Shown: positions 17,215 through 26,390, counted from the stretch's first letter. The stretch: 64,000 nucleotides of DNA from Hyphomonas neptunium ATCC 15444 (GCF_000013025.1 NC_008358.1:434001-498000), one strand, 5' to 3'. The notes: generated by a model from the letters alone, not told the origin. Numbers and translations: made by a program.

Positions 17215-18753
17215 TCACTCCTTCAGGCGAAGATCGGAAATTGAGCGGGCAATCGAGCGATACACCTCGATCAGCTCCTCCCCGCTGTCAGCGCTGAAGG
17301 CATGGGAGGGAGAAGTCGCGCAATATTCCAGGATGGTGCGCCCGTCGCCCGTGCGCTGAACACTCGAAGGCACCTGAAAGCCTACCGTATAAATCTGGAT
17401 ACGCCGGCTCGAAGCTTTCATCCCGTCGCACAGATCCATCGACTGTCGGAAGGAGTCCCGCGAAGCTGTCGGATGCTCGATATTGAAATCCCCGTCCGTC
17501 ATAAGGATGACGGCCTTGGACGTCTGCGGCTGGCGATAGGGCAGGGGCTCGGACGCTTCGGGCCAGATGGCAGCCCATTCGGGCGATACCAGATACCAGC
17601 CCCAGGCGATGCCCAGATGGCCTGCGGTGCCACCTTCGGCGACCAGCGCGTTCACATGATCCTTCAGCACCGTCTTGTCTTCGGTCAGCGGCACCGGGCC
17701 AGACGGCATGCAGGTGCCGTGGCGGCCTTCATAGGCGCCCACACCATAACCCGTTGCGTTCTGATTTTCGACATTCTGCCAGCCATCATACTTGCTGGAG
17801 CTGCCGGCATAGAAACTCCAGCGCGGATTGCCCGCCCCGATCCAGGCTCCGCTGCCGGGCGCGGCGTCGGTTGCTGCCTGCGTTCCCGTGCGCTCATATA
17901 CGCACGCGTCTGCCAGCCCCGTATCGTCAAAAAACCGGCGCTTGGTATCCCAGCTCCAGCTTGAATACTTACCGCAGTTCCAGCTCGAACAGGTGCCGCT
18001 CTGATAGTAGAAAAAGCGCTTGCCGCTGTCCTGGTCAATCATGCGTTTGGTATTGTGGCTGTTATACCGGCTCAGTGCCGTGGAATTTGATCCGTCGGCA
18101 GAGAGTGTCACCGTCTCGGTCACGGCGCCGATATAGGCGCCCGCATTCAGCGAATGATTATAGCTGGCAATCGCCAGGCGCACCGTTCCGTCCCGCTCCC
18201 GGCTGTCGGGCAGCAACTCGTCAACGGCTGCAACGGCCGCCGTTTTCAGCTGCGCCAGCCGGTTATAGCTGTTCATTGATCCGGACACGTCGAATATGAA
18301 TGCAACGTCCAGCTTGCCCACCCCATAGGTCGAGGTGGACGCCACATTGAACTCAAGCTCATCATGCCCGATCAGGCTGGAAAGATAGGTCGGCTGGCGG
18401 CAGCGGACGGTTCCGAGAATGTCGAGATTGGTCTCGTCGAAGGTCACGGCCACCGGATCACAGTCCAGCCCGCCGCCCTGATCTGTGAACAGCGCCAGCG
18501 CATAGGTCTGCACGTCCAGCGTGGTTTCAGCGGCCGTGTTGCCCGCCTGCCGCCCCAGCGCGCCGGCCAGCACGGCCGAGTCGAGCGCTGCCTGCACCTT
18601 GGATTTCTGGCGCACCGTATTTTGCAGATCGATGGCGATGCCCGTCAGCGCCAGAATGCAGGGGATCACGAAGGCCGTAATCATCGCCACATTCCCGCCC
18701 TCGGCGCTTCGCAGCGCGGGAAGACGGGTAACTGGGCGGCAAAGGCGCATCAT
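17215..18753 (-). CDS. TadG-like von Willebrand protein A
   Basis: A 512-residue protein with a pilin-like N-terminus (GGNVAMITAFVIPCILALTG, TadE/TadG type) and a VWA domain whose metal site is DVSGSMN near residue 155, with a later TDGDFN. A Cys- and Trp-rich insert of about 130 residues separates the two halves of the VWA fold. The C-terminus ends IARSISDLRLKE. TadG-like proteins are exported with Tad/Flp pilus systems and may bridge the periplasm, but no tad genes lie here. It is the downstream member of a tandem pair with the 460-residue paralogue, 42 bp apart. Confidence 0.85.
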   Translation of the reverse strand: MMRLCRPVTRLPALRSAEGGNVAMITAFVIPCILALTGIAIDLQNTVRQKSKVQAALDSAVLAGALGRQAGNTAAETTLDVQTYALALFTDQGGGLDCDPVAVTFDETNLDILGTVRCRQPTYLSSLIGHDELEFNVASTSTYGVGKLDVAFIFDVSGSMNSYNRLAQLKTAAVAAVDELLPDSRERDGTVRLAIASYNHSLNAGAYIGAVTETVTLSADGSNSTALSRYNSHNTKRMIDQDSGKRFFYYQSGTCSSWNCGKYSSWSWDTKRRFFDDTGLADACVYERTGTQAATDAAPGSGAWIGAGNPRWSFYAGSSSKYDGWQNVENQNATGYGVGAYEGRHGTCMPSGPVPLTEDKTVLKDHVNALVAEGGTAGHLGIAWGWYLVSPEWAAIWPEASEPLPYRQPQTSKAVILMTDGDFNIEHPTASRDSFRQSMDLCDGMKASSRRIQIYTVGFQVPSSVQRTGDGRTILEYCATSPSHAFSADSGEELIEVYRSIARSISDLRLKE

Positions 18754-18795
18754 TGTCTCACTGCTCTCTAGGCAGAAGGGCTTTGCAAAATCCGG

Positions 18796-20178
18796 TCAGC
18801 GCGAAATCCGCAGATCGGAGATGGAGCGGGCGATGGACTTGTAGGCTTCGGTCAGCTCCTGACCATTGGTCGGCTTATAAGCAAAGGCGGGGTTGGAGGC
18901 GCAATAATTGAGAACGTCCTGTCCGTATCCGGCATCGAATCCGACGGTATAAATGACGACTTCCTTCTCCTTCATTTTGTCACAGATTGCCTCAGCCTGC
19001 GTGACAGAACTTGGATACGCATTGTTATGGCGGGTCTCATTATACTGACCGTCAGACATCATGATGACGACCTTGGTGGCATCAGGTTCGTCATAAGGCA
19101 AAGCCTTAGAGCCAGCCGGCCAGACGCTATTCCATTCCGGTGAGACCAGATACCAGCCCCACGCTTGACCAATGTGACCGGCTGTATTTCTGCGCGGTGT
19201 CATATCATCGATGAAGTCGTGCAGCTTGTTCCGGTTGTATGTAAGCGGAATAGGCGTATTGTCGTTGCACCATGGGTCGGTTTGGTGGTCGGTTGACCAA
19301 CTGTCATTGTACGAATCAAATGTCGCAGATACGGGTGGCAGCCAGCGATTGTGACCAGGGCTGGCATCTGTGTACCGCTCGGCGCCTTCGCGTTCCCAAA
19401 CACAAGTAGATTTAATAGTGTAGCTGCGATGATAGGGCCCGCGCCATTCATAGTTCCACTCGCGACACGTCCCATTATTTCGGTATCTGCGGCAAGTCGT
19501 TCTTTCACGGATATAGCCGTAAAAGGGCTCGGTTCGCTCTGGGTCTTGATTCGTCACGGCTTTGAAATACGGACCCGCATTGACCATCGTGTCGTACGAT
19601 ACCATTGCCAGGCGCACGTCTTCCGGGTCTCCGGCATATCCTTCAACCGGCAGCAGGGTATTGACGGCTTCGCGGGCGGCCACTTTCAGGTTCCCCATCC
19701 GGTTGTCGTTAGCCATCGAGCCCGACACGTCGAACACGAACGCAATTTCCAGCTTGCCGATGCCGTAGGTCGCGGCGGAGGAAACATTGAAATCGAGATG
19801 CCTGATCCCGGCAACCTTTGACAGCGTGGTATTCTGCGAGCATTCCACGTGCCCTTCAAGTTCTTCGGTCTCATCAATGTAGACAAGATCGATGTTGGTG
19901 CAGTTGAGCCCGCTATTGTTCGACTGGTTGAGGATGCCCTTGAAGTAGTCGTTGGCTTCCTTCAGCGAGTAGGCTCGGTCCTTGCCGTCCTGCATCGATT
20001 TTGTGGCAGCCAGAACGGCGCTGTCGACGGCCTGCTGGACCCGCGCCTTTTGCGTCGTCGTCACCTGGAAATCGATGGCAAAGCCGGCAATGCCGACAAT
20101 CGGAATGATGGTCAGCGCCGCAATCATCGCGACATTGCCCGACTCGTTCCGGAAAAAATTCCTGTGGCCCGTTTTCAT
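18796..20178 (-). CDS. TadG-like von Willebrand protein B
   Basis: A 460-residue paralogue of the downstream gene. It shares the N-terminal GNVAMIAALTIIPIVGIAGF anchor, the MIDAS motif FVFDVSGSMAND, the AWGWYLVSPEW block and the C-terminal SIARSISDLR. The insert in the VWA fold differs strongly and contains Cys in TTCRRYR, GTCREW and STCVW. The insert region is visibly less GC-rich than its surroundings. The pair probably arose by duplication followed by fast divergence of the exposed insert. A 181-bp space with no other gene separates it from divergent thyA. Confidence 0.85.
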   Translation of the reverse strand: MKTGHRNFFRNESGNVAMIAALTIIPIVGIAGFAIDFQVTTTQKARVQQAVDSAVLAATKSMQDGKDRAYSLKEANDYFKGILNQSNNSGLNCTNIDLVYIDETEELEGHVECSQNTTLSKVAGIRHLDFNVSSAATYGIGKLEIAFVFDVSGSMANDNRMGNLKVAAREAVNTLLPVEGYAGDPEDVRLAMVSYDTMVNAGPYFKAVTNQDPERTEPFYGYIRERTTCRRYRNNGTCREWNYEWRGPYHRSYTIKSTCVWEREGAERYTDASPGHNRWLPPVSATFDSYNDSWSTDHQTDPWCNDNTPIPLTYNRNKLHDFIDDMTPRRNTAGHIGQAWGWYLVSPEWNSVWPAGSKALPYDEPDATKVVIMMSDGQYNETRHNNAYPSSVTQAEAICDKMKEKEVVIYTVGFDAGYGQDVLNYCASNPAFAYKPTNGQELTEAYKSIARSISDLRISR

Positions 20179-20359
20179 CTGACCTCAACCCCATCCATAT
20201 TGCCGGGGCGGGAGAGTCAAAACTGCCCCCACATACCCAGCCAGTGGCGAGTTATGACAGATGTGGGTTTCTGCCCCGTAAGGCGCGTGCGATCAAATCT
20301 GCCCAGCCAGTTTGGAATCTGTTAACCTGAGCTCCGCGCGAATCGAGAGGCCCTGGCAA

Positions 20360-21154
20360 ATGCAGCAATATCAGGCACTTCTGAGAGACATCCTGGAGAA
20401 CGGCCACAAGCGGGGCGACCGCACGGGCGTCGGCACGATCGGCGTCTTCGGCCGCCAGATGCGGTTTGACCTCTCCGAAGGCTTCCCGATGGTGACCACC
20501 AAACGCCTCCACCTGCGCTCGATCATCGTCGAGCTGCTCTGGTTCCTGCGCGGTGACACCAACATCGCGTATCTGAAGGAAAATGGCGTCTCCATCTGGG
20601 ATGAATGGGCCGATGAGAACGGCGACCTAGGCCCCGTCTATGGCAAGCAATGGCGCAGCTGGGCCACGCCGAATGGCGAAGCCATCGACCAGATCCAATG
20701 GGTGCTGAACGAAATCCGCACCAATCCCAATTCCCGCCGCCTGATCGTTTCGGCCTGGAACCCGGCGGACGTAAACGACATGGCCCTGCCGCCCTGCCAC
20801 TGCCTGTTCCAGTTCAATGTCATGGACGGCAAGCTGAACTGCCAGCTTTACCAGCGCTCGGCAGACGTCTTCCTCGGCGTGCCCTTCAACATCGCCTCCT
20901 ACGCGCTCCTCACAATGATGATGGCCCGCGCTACGGGGCTTCAGCCCGGCGAATTCGTCCACACCTTCGGCGACGCCCACCTCTATCTGAACCATCTCGA
21001 ACAGGCAGAGCTCCAGCTCACCCGCGAGCCGCGCGATCTGCCCACCATCCATATGAACCCGGACAAGGCAGACCTCTTCGGATGGGAGTATGAGGATTTC
21101 CGCGTCGACGGATATGCCCCCCACCCTCACATCAAGGCGCCCGTCGCAGTCTGA
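20360..21154 (+). CDS. thyA: Thymidylate synthase
   Basis: ThyA methylates dUMP to dTMP using methylene-tetrahydrofolate. With the ATG at 20360 (GAGAGG 9 bp upstream) it is 264 residues, the same length as the E. coli enzyme. The catalytic Cys is in [11 protein letters not shown], the folate and nucleotide contacts are in [17 protein letters not shown], and the C-terminus is PHIKAPVAV. An upstream in-frame start would add 16 residues with no family match. folA, which regenerates the folate it oxidises, lies 2.3 kb downstream on the same strand. Confidence 0.97.
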   Translation: MQQYQALLRDILENGHKRGDRTGVGTIGVFGRQMRFDLSEGFPMVTTKRLHLRSIIVELLWFLRGDTNIAYLKENGVSIWDEWADENGDLGPVYGKQWRSWATPNGEAIDQIQWVLNEIRTNPNSRRLIVSAWNPADVNDMALPPCHCLFQFNVMDGKLNCQLYQRSADVFLGVPFNIASYALLTMMMARATGLQPGEFVHTFGDAHLYLNHLEQAELQLTREPRDLPTIHMNPDKADLFGWEYEDFRVDGYAPHPHIKAPVAV

Positions 21155-21173
21155 TGGGGCTGTCTGACGCGGC

Positions 21174-21680
21174 CTACTCGCTCAGCAGCTCGCAATGAAT
21201 GAACCCGCCGGTTTCCACGGCCAGCGTCAGGGCCGCCTCGAACTCGGTGCAGTAAACCACCGGCCCGCCCTCCTGGCTGACAGCCGCGCTCACCTTTACG
21301 CGCGGATCGCCGGAAATTTCCCGCGCCACCTGCGCCGCATCAAACCGCCCGGCCAGGGTGATGGATTTGTTGCCCGCGCTGATTTCCCGGTCTTCATGCC
21401 CAAGATTTACCGGCGCGGCCCCAGCGCGCGGCTCGCCATAATAATCTGCCCCCACCGTCAGCGTCGCGCCTGCCGCGTCCAGCGCGCGGATAACCTCCGA
21501 TGACACCGTAATGTCCAGCCGGAAGGGCAGGGCGGCGGGCCGCGCCTCGTAAACGCGCTTTGCCGTCTCCACCGCCGCCACCGGCGCGGAAACCCCGGCG
21601 CTTACGGCATCTGGCTCAGGGCTGTGCCCGCAGGCGGCCAGCAGGATCGCCGGGATGAGAAGGGCAGATAAGCGCGTCAT
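21174..21680 (-). CDS. Predicted lipoprotein of unknown function
   Basis: A 168-residue protein with a lipobox (ALLIPAILLAACG, Cys at about residue 17). A beta-rich mature domain of unrecognised family follows. It contains a DITVSSEVIRALDAAGATLTV stretch and a C-terminal YCTEFEAALTLAV segment. It stands alone between thyA and aqpZ on the opposite strand. Nothing in the sequence indicates a substrate or partner. Confidence 0.7.
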   Translation of the reverse strand: MTRLSALLIPAILLAACGHSPEPDAVSAGVSAPVAAVETAKRVYEARPAALPFRLDITVSSEVIRALDAAGATLTVGADYYGEPRAGAAPVNLGHEDREISAGNKSITLAGRFDAAQVAREISGDPRVKVSAAVSQEGGPVVYCTEFEAALTLAVETGGFIHCELLSE

Positions 21681-21842
21681 GGGCGTAAACTCCTTGTCTT
21701 CCAGATAGTTGCGGCGTCCATCCTGTCTGGCAACCCTTTCCGGGCAGGCCAGAATCCTGCTTGCCGCAGATTGAAAAGCTCTGCATCCTGACAGTGGCTT
21801 GAGGCGGCAATAAGACCGCCTGGGCCCATCAAGGAGACATCC

Positions 21843-22523
21843 ATGAAACCCCTGATCGCTGAACTTATCGGCACATTCGCCCTGGTCCTGTTTGGCTGTG
21901 GTTCTGCTGTCCTCGCCGGAGGCGAGGTTGGCCAGTTAGGTATCGCGTTCGCTTTCGGCCTGGCCATCGTCGCCATGGCCTATGGCATCGGCCCCATCTC
22001 GGGCTGCCACGTCAATCCGGCGGTCAGCTTCGGCGCCTTCATCGCCGGGCGTATGACGCTCAACTCCATGTTCCAGTACTGGATCGCCCAGTTCATCGGG
22101 GCCGTGCTCGGCGCCGCCGTCCTCTATCTCATCGCCTCAGGCAAGGCAGGCTATGACCTGGCCGCAAACGGGCTTGGCCAGAATGGCTGGGGCGCAGGGT
22201 ATCTGGGCGAATACAGCCTCGTCTCGGCGCTGGTCTTCGAGATTGTCGCCACCTTCCTGTTCCTCGTCGTGATCCTGGGCGCCACCCAGAAATCCGCGCC
22301 CGGAATGGTCGCTGGCCTCGCCATCGGCCTCACGCTCGCGGTCATCCACATTGTCGGCATCCAGGTCACCGGCGTCTCGGTAAACCCCGCCCGCAGCTTC
22401 GGCCCCGCCGTCATCGTGGGCGGCGCGGCAATCTCCCAGCTCTGGCTGTTCTTCGTCGCCCCGCTTATCGGCGCAGCGCTCGCCGGCATCCTCTTCCGCC
22501 AGAAACTCCTGGAAACGGAATAG
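21843..22523 (+). CDS. aqpZ: Aquaporin Z
   Basis: A 226-residue MIP channel. Both NPA boxes are intact (GCHVNPAVSFG near residue 60 and VSVNPARSFG near 180), and six TM helices fit the usual hourglass fold. The residue after the second NPA is Arg, and His is present in AVIHIVGIQVTG, as in the narrow aromatic/arginine filter of water-selective aquaporins. The gene has a clear AAGGAG ribosome site. It is monocistronic as far as can be seen. Confidence 0.95.
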   Translation: MKPLIAELIGTFALVLFGCGSAVLAGGEVGQLGIAFAFGLAIVAMAYGIGPISGCHVNPAVSFGAFIAGRMTLNSMFQYWIAQFIGAVLGAAVLYLIASGKAGYDLAANGLGQNGWGAGYLGEYSLVSALVFEIVATFLFLVVILGATQKSAPGMVAGLAIGLTLAVIHIVGIQVTGVSVNPARSFGPAVIVGGAAISQLWLFFVAPLIGAALAGILFRQKLLETE

Positions 22524-22612
22524 GCCTGTTGTCTATCGGCCTCGTCCTGAAAGGGACGGGGCCTCCAACCTCCCGGCTGCCACCCCCACAAGCAACGCGC
22601 AGGCGCAGGTGC

Positions 22613-22630
22613 CGCGAGCCTTGGCTCGCG
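22613..22630. terminator. Hairpin between aqpZ and the YhhQ-type gene
   Basis: CGCGAGCC and GGCTCGCG form an 8-bp stem around TT. A second GC-rich inverted repeat (GGCCTCGTCC near 22540) lies just upstream. There is no T-run, so this may be a bidirectional Rho-type end or a repeated extragenic element between convergent genes. Confidence 0.4.
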
Positions 22631-22651
22631 AACAGCACCGAGCAATCTCAA

Positions 22652-23314
22652 CTACGCCTCATGCGGCGAGATCAGCCCCTTATCCTCGCGCCGGCGGATC
22701 ACATATGAAACGATCACCGCGCCCACCATCTTGCCGATCACGAACACGATCCAGTTGAGCGGGTGCAGTGAGTTGCCCGGCTCCATGCCCAGCTCCATCT
22801 GTTTGGCAAGGTCGGCGCCATAGAGAAACACGGTCGTATCCACCGGCGTTGCCAGCGCGCTGGAAATCAGGATGCGCGTTGAAAGCCGGTATTTCGTGAA
22901 GGTGTAGACCATCCAGTCCACCATCTCCGAGACGGCAAACGCAATCCCGCTGGCCAGCGCAATCACCGGCCAGGAATAGAAGAATGACCAGGCCACCGCG
23001 ATCGCCATCAGGATCAGCACCTTGTGTCCCATCTCGCGCTGCACGAAGTCGCGGATCACGAACACCATGCCCGTCACCATCGTCATCGGGTGCAGCGCGA
23101 TGCCGGGCGCATAGTCGCCGCCGGGCGCCACGATCTGCGCTTCGGGAATCACGCCGAACGACCAGTTGAGAAAAGGAATCAACGCCACATAGACAAACGC
23201 CCATATCCGTCCGTTCAGGAACCAGATCGCGCAGAATGTGAGCAACAATGCGCCCAGTGCCGGGCCAATCAGCTGAGGTTGCCCGTTGGTTAGGACCGAC
23301 ACGAGTTCAGACAT
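22652..23314 (-). CDS. VUT/YhhQ-family queuosine-precursor transporter
   Basis: A 220-residue polytopic membrane protein of the YhhQ (vitamin-uptake-like, PF02592) family. The typical RDFVQREMGHK loop follows TM3, ASGIAFAVSEMVDW lies in TM5, and the SSALATPVDTTVF motif precedes the last helices. Family members import queuine-pathway intermediates such as preQ1 or preQ0. No queuosine genes are visible in the window, so the substrate is assigned by family only. It is convergent with aqpZ and divergent from folA. Confidence 0.85.
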   Translation of the reverse strand: MSELVSVLTNGQPQLIGPALGALLLTFCAIWFLNGRIWAFVYVALIPFLNWSFGVIPEAQIVAPGGDYAPGIALHPMTMVTGMVFVIRDFVQREMGHKVLILMAIAVAWSFFYSWPVIALASGIAFAVSEMVDWMVYTFTKYRLSTRILISSALATPVDTTVFLYGADLAKQMELGMEPGNSLHPLNWIVFVIGKMVGAVIVSYVIRRREDKGLISPHEA

Positions 23315-23455
23315 TTATGAGCGTTCCCCCCGCTGTCCCATTTTAATGCAGTTGCCGCTGCGTTGCGTGCTTGCTTAAACCATGCCTGCGGAGCGAGGAA
23401 GCGCGCAAATGGGAACGCGCCAACCGGACAGATGTGAAAGATAATAACTAGAGCA

Positions 23456-23986
23456 ATGTCCATTGAAGTGAAACTTTGCCTGATCGTTGCGCAGGCGCGC
23501 AACCGGATCATCGGCGCCGCTGGCGCGCTGCCCTGGCGGCTGAAGGACGATATGGCGTTCTTCAAGGCCACCACCATGGGCGCGCCCGTCATCATGGGCC
23601 GCAAGACCTGGGAAAGCTTCCCCAAACGCCCCCTCCCTGGCCGCGAGAATATCGTGCTCACCCGCGACTGGGATTATGACGCCGCCGAAGCGCGCGTTTA
23701 CTCCAGCTTCCCCGCCGCCATGAACGCCGCCCGCGCCATCGCGGCCCGCGAAGGCAAGGACGAAGCCTTCGTCATCGGCGGCGCTGAAATCTACGCTCTC
23801 GCGCTGCCTTTCGCCGACCGGATCTACCTCACTGAGGTAGATGCCGAGATTGAAGGCGACACGCTTTTCCCCGAACTCGACCTGCGCCAGTGGCGCAGCG
23901 ATGAAATCGCCACCCATCCGGCCGGGGAGGGCAACGACCATGCCTTCATCATCCGCCGGCTCGACCGCGCCGCCGCTCAGGTCTGA
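23456..23986 (+). CDS. folA: Dihydrofolate reductase
   Basis: FolA, 176 residues, reduces dihydrofolate formed by ThyA. The substrate site GALPWRLKDDMAFFK contains the Trp and the acidic residue in their usual places. The NADPH motifs GRKTWES and FVIGGAEIYALAL are intact. It lies downstream of thyA in the same direction, separated by three other genes. A 12-bp imperfect hairpin at 24002-24030 follows its stop. Confidence 0.97.
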   Translation: MSIEVKLCLIVAQARNRIIGAAGALPWRLKDDMAFFKATTMGAPVIMGRKTWESFPKRPLPGRENIVLTRDWDYDAAEARVYSSFPAAMNAARAIAAREGKDEAFVIGGAEIYALALPFADRIYLTEVDAEIEGDTLFPELDLRQWRSDEIATHPAGEGNDHAFIIRRLDRAAAQV

Positions 23987-24001
23987 TCCGGGCCGCTTCA
24001 C

Positions 24002-24030
24002 GCGGGGGCAGTGATGGACACTGTCCCCGC
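24002..24030 (+). terminator. Hairpin after folA
   Basis: GCGGGGGCAGTG pairs with CACTGTCCCCGC (12 bp, one G-U) around ATGGA. It begins 16 bp past the folA stop. No T-run follows, so intrinsic termination is likely to be weak. Confidence 0.5.
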
Positions 24031-24077
24031 TGCGGCCTTACCCTTCCGGGAAAGATCATTCTCGGGAGGAATAGAGT

Positions 24078-24998
24078 ATGGATTTTGAAGTTGTCGGCTC
24101 CGGCCTCGGCTTTCCCGAAGGCCCCGTCGTCATGGAAGACGGCTCGGTCATCCTCGTCGAAATCCAGAAGGGCTGCATCTCGCGCCTCTGGAACGGCAAG
24201 CATGAAGTGATCGCCACGCCCGGCGGCGGCCCCAACGGCCTCGCCATCGGCCCGGACGGCGCGCTCTATTGCTGCAACAATGGCGGCTTTGAATATCACG
24301 AGGTCGGCGGCCTCACGATCCCCGGCAACTGCCCACCTGACTATTCCGGCGGCCGCATCGAGCGGATCGACCTCTCCACCGGCAAGGTTGACCGCCTGTA
24401 TGAAGCCGTCGACGGCAACTCCCTGCGCGGCCCCAACGACATCGTGTTCGATAAGGAAGGCGGCTTCTACTTCACAGACCTCGGCAAGGGTTTCGCCCGT
24501 ACCCGTGACCATGGCGGCGTCTATTACGCCAAGCCCGATGGCAGCCTGATCAAGGAAGTGGACTACCACCACATCTCCCCCAATGGCTGCGGCCTCTCGC
24601 CGGACGGGAAGACGCTTTACTTCGCTGACACGATGACCGCCCGTCTCTGGGGCTTCGCGCTCACCGGCCCCGGCGAATACACGCCCCACAAGCCCCCCTT
24701 CCTGCGCGGCCGCGTCGTTACGGGGCAGACGGAGCTTTGCTATTTCGATAGCCTCGCGGTCGCCGCCTCCGGAAACGTCTGTGTCGCAACCATCCTGAAG
24801 AATGGCGGCTATGGCGGCATCACCACCATCACGCCAGATGGCAAGTCCAGCTTCACCGAGCTGCCAGATCCCTTCGTCACCAACATCGCCTTCGGCGGGG
24901 CTGACATGAAAGACGCCTATATCTGCGCCTCGGGCACCGGCCAGCTGATCAAAACCCGCTGGGCCGAAGCCGGGTTGAAGCTGAACTACAACGCCTGA
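24078..24998 (+). CDS. SMP-30/gluconolactonase-family protein
   Basis: A 306-residue six-bladed beta-propeller of the SMP-30/gluconolactonase/LRE family. The start GSGLGFPEGPVV holds the metal-binding Glu. GPNDIVFDKEGGFYFTD contains the Asn/Asp pair of the active site, and SPNGCGLSPDGKTLYFAD gives the last metal ligand. It probably hydrolyses a lactone, in the cytosol because no signal peptide is seen. It has its own AGGAGG-like site and stands alone between two hairpins. Confidence 0.9.
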   Translation: MDFEVVGSGLGFPEGPVVMEDGSVILVEIQKGCISRLWNGKHEVIATPGGGPNGLAIGPDGALYCCNNGGFEYHEVGGLTIPGNCPPDYSGGRIERIDLSTGKVDRLYEAVDGNSLRGPNDIVFDKEGGFYFTDLGKGFARTRDHGGVYYAKPDGSLIKEVDYHHISPNGCGLSPDGKTLYFADTMTARLWGFALTGPGEYTPHKPPFLRGRVVTGQTELCYFDSLAVAASGNVCVATILKNGGYGGITTITPDGKSSFTELPDPFVTNIAFGGADMKDAYICASGTGQLIKTRWAEAGLKLNYNA

Positions 24999-25007
24999 CC
25001 CTTAAAC

Positions 25008-25031
25008 GCCTCTCCCGCGTGCGGGAGAGGC
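25008..25031. terminator. GC-rich hairpin between convergent genes
   Basis: GCCTCTCCCGC and GCGGGAGAGGC form an 11-bp perfect stem around GT, between the SMP-30-like gene and the RidA-family gene. The core with the trailing GCAGGGTTGAGGG resembles repeated extragenic hairpins common in alphaproteobacteria. It could end both transcripts. Confidence 0.6.
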
Positions 25032-25046
25032 GCAGGGTTGAGGGCC

Positions 25047-25484
25047 CTACCGCGCCGCAATACACTCCACCTCCACCAGCGCCCCGAACGGCAACGCAGA
25101 TACCGCAATCGCCGTCCGCGCCGGCGGATCGGCCTCGAAATAATCCGCATACACCTCATTGACCGGGCCATACTGTTCAATGTCGGTCATGAAGATCGTG
25201 CATTTCAGCAAGTCGCCCATCGTGCCGCCGGCCTTTTCGATATTGCCTTTCACCGCGTCCATCGCTTGGCGCGCTGCCTCGCTCACATCCCCGGTCTCGC
25301 TGCGCCCGATCACCCCGGCCAGATACACCGTGTCGCCATAGCCGACGGCGGCGCTGTAAAGTGCATTGCCGGGCACCAGGACTGTCTTGCCCGCAGGCAC
25401 AGCCGGGGGCGCGGCCTCTGGCGCGGTGACGCATCCGGTCAACAGCAGGGCGCCCAGCAGGGCGGAACAGAGTGTGGGGTTCAT
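25047..25484 (-). CDS. RidA-family lipoprotein
   Basis: A RidA/YjgF/UK114-fold protein of 145 residues. RidA deaminates reactive enamine and imine intermediates, and the conserved Arg is present near the C-terminus (DPPARTAIAVSALP), with VEVECIAAR as the closing strand. Unusually, it begins with a lipoprotein signal (LLGALLLTGC), so it should sit in the periplasm or on a membrane rather than in the cytosol. The start at 25484 is chosen because it gives a compact signal peptide; an upstream in-frame start at 25511 exists. Confidence 0.85.
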   Translation of the reverse strand: MNPTLCSALLGALLLTGCVTAPEAAPPAVPAGKTVLVPGNALYSAAVGYGDTVYLAGVIGRSETGDVSEAARQAMDAVKGNIEKAGGTMGDLLKCTIFMTDIEQYGPVNEVYADYFEADPPARTAIAVSALPFGALVEVECIAAR

Positions 25485-25531
25485 GGGCGGGCGCCTCCAA
25501 TTGCAAATCACGCCGCAACCCTACCGCCTTA

Positions 25532-25612
25532 TCCCCCGAAGGGGGAGGGGCAGGGGCGCGACGCCATCGGCAATTGACTGGCCAGCTTCATTCCTGAGCA
25601 GTCCTGCTCAGG
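25532..25612. repeat. REP-like hairpins upstream of the RidA lipoprotein gene
   Basis: TCCCCC-GAA-GGGGGA (25532-25546) lies close to a 9-bp hairpin, CCTGAGCAG/CTGCTCAGG (25593-25612). The first fits the poly-C/poly-G core of REP-like elements seen elsewhere in the window. The second falls just after the stop of the Cys-repeat gene and may end its transcript, although no T-run is present. Confidence 0.45.
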
Positions 25613-25624
25613 CGCGCTGCGCCT

Positions 25625-26329
25625 TCAGGGCGCGACACATCCGGTGCCCATCTGGCGATACGGGCGGTCGCACTGCCATCCGTCGCCGGATGAATTGAGG
25701 TGGGCAAATTTCGGCACCGAAACCGCCTCGCACGTTTCACCGCGAACCCGGAATCCCCGCTCGCAGGTCCAGCCCGTGCCCGAGCCGCTATTGGTCAGAT
25801 AGGCATTGTCGGGCAGGCGGATCGGGACGCATTTGCTGCCCGTCGCGCGAAAGCCCCGGTCGCAATCCCAGCCAGGCCCATAGCTTGAATTCGTCAGATA
25901 GCCATTCTCCGGCACCTTGATCGGCGCGCACAGATTGCCCGCGGCAACATAGCCCCGTTCGCACTGCCAGCGCGTGCCCGAACTCTCGAGAAAAGCGTTC
26001 GCCGGAACGGCAAGGGCCACGCAGCCCGCCCCCTCCAGCTTGTAGCCAAAGCTGCATTCCCATCCGCTGCCATAAGCGCCCCCGGAAAGGTAGGCATTGG
26101 GTGGCAGGGTAATGGCGTCGCATTGCTTGCCGGTTTCGCGGTAACCCGCGTCACAGCTCCAGCCATCGCCATATGCCCGCGCGCTGGAGTTTTCCGGCCC
26201 TGGCGAGGCGGCGGTCTGCGCGGCGGCAATGCCGGGCGCCAGCATCAGGCTGCCCGTGAAAAGTCCCGCAAAAAGCCCCGCAAAAAGCAAAGGCGCCCGG
26301 CGGCGCAGGGCGGCGGCAAAAAATGTCAT
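25625..26329 (-). CDS. Secreted protein with six Cys-pair tandem repeats
   Basis: A 234-residue exported protein whose mature part is about six tandem repeats of 30-37 residues. Each follows the pattern G-W-x-C-x-x-G-[FY]-x(6)-C-x-x-[IV]-x-[LV]-P-x-[NF]-A-[YFH]-L. The two cysteines of each unit lie about ten residues apart and should form one disulfide per repeat, so the fold must mature in the periplasm or outside. The signal peptide has a short internal repeat (LFAGLFAGLFTG). I do not recognise a named domain. Such small disulfide repeats usually bind proteins or glycans. It appears monocistronic. Confidence 0.75.
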   Translation of the reverse strand: MTFFAAALRRRAPLLFAGLFAGLFTGSLMLAPGIAAAQTAASPGPENSSARAYGDGWSCDAGYRETGKQCDAITLPPNAYLSGGAYGSGWECSFGYKLEGAGCVALAVPANAFLESSGTRWQCERGYVAAGNLCAPIKVPENGYLTNSSYGPGWDCDRGFRATGSKCVPIRLPDNAYLTNSGSGTGWTCERGFRVRGETCEAVSVPKFAHLNSSGDGWQCDRPYRQMGTGCVAP

Positions 26330-26390
26330 GACTGTCTTTCAGCCCGCAGGCGGGCAGTGGGGGCGGCCGCAATTGGGCGCGGCAGAACCT

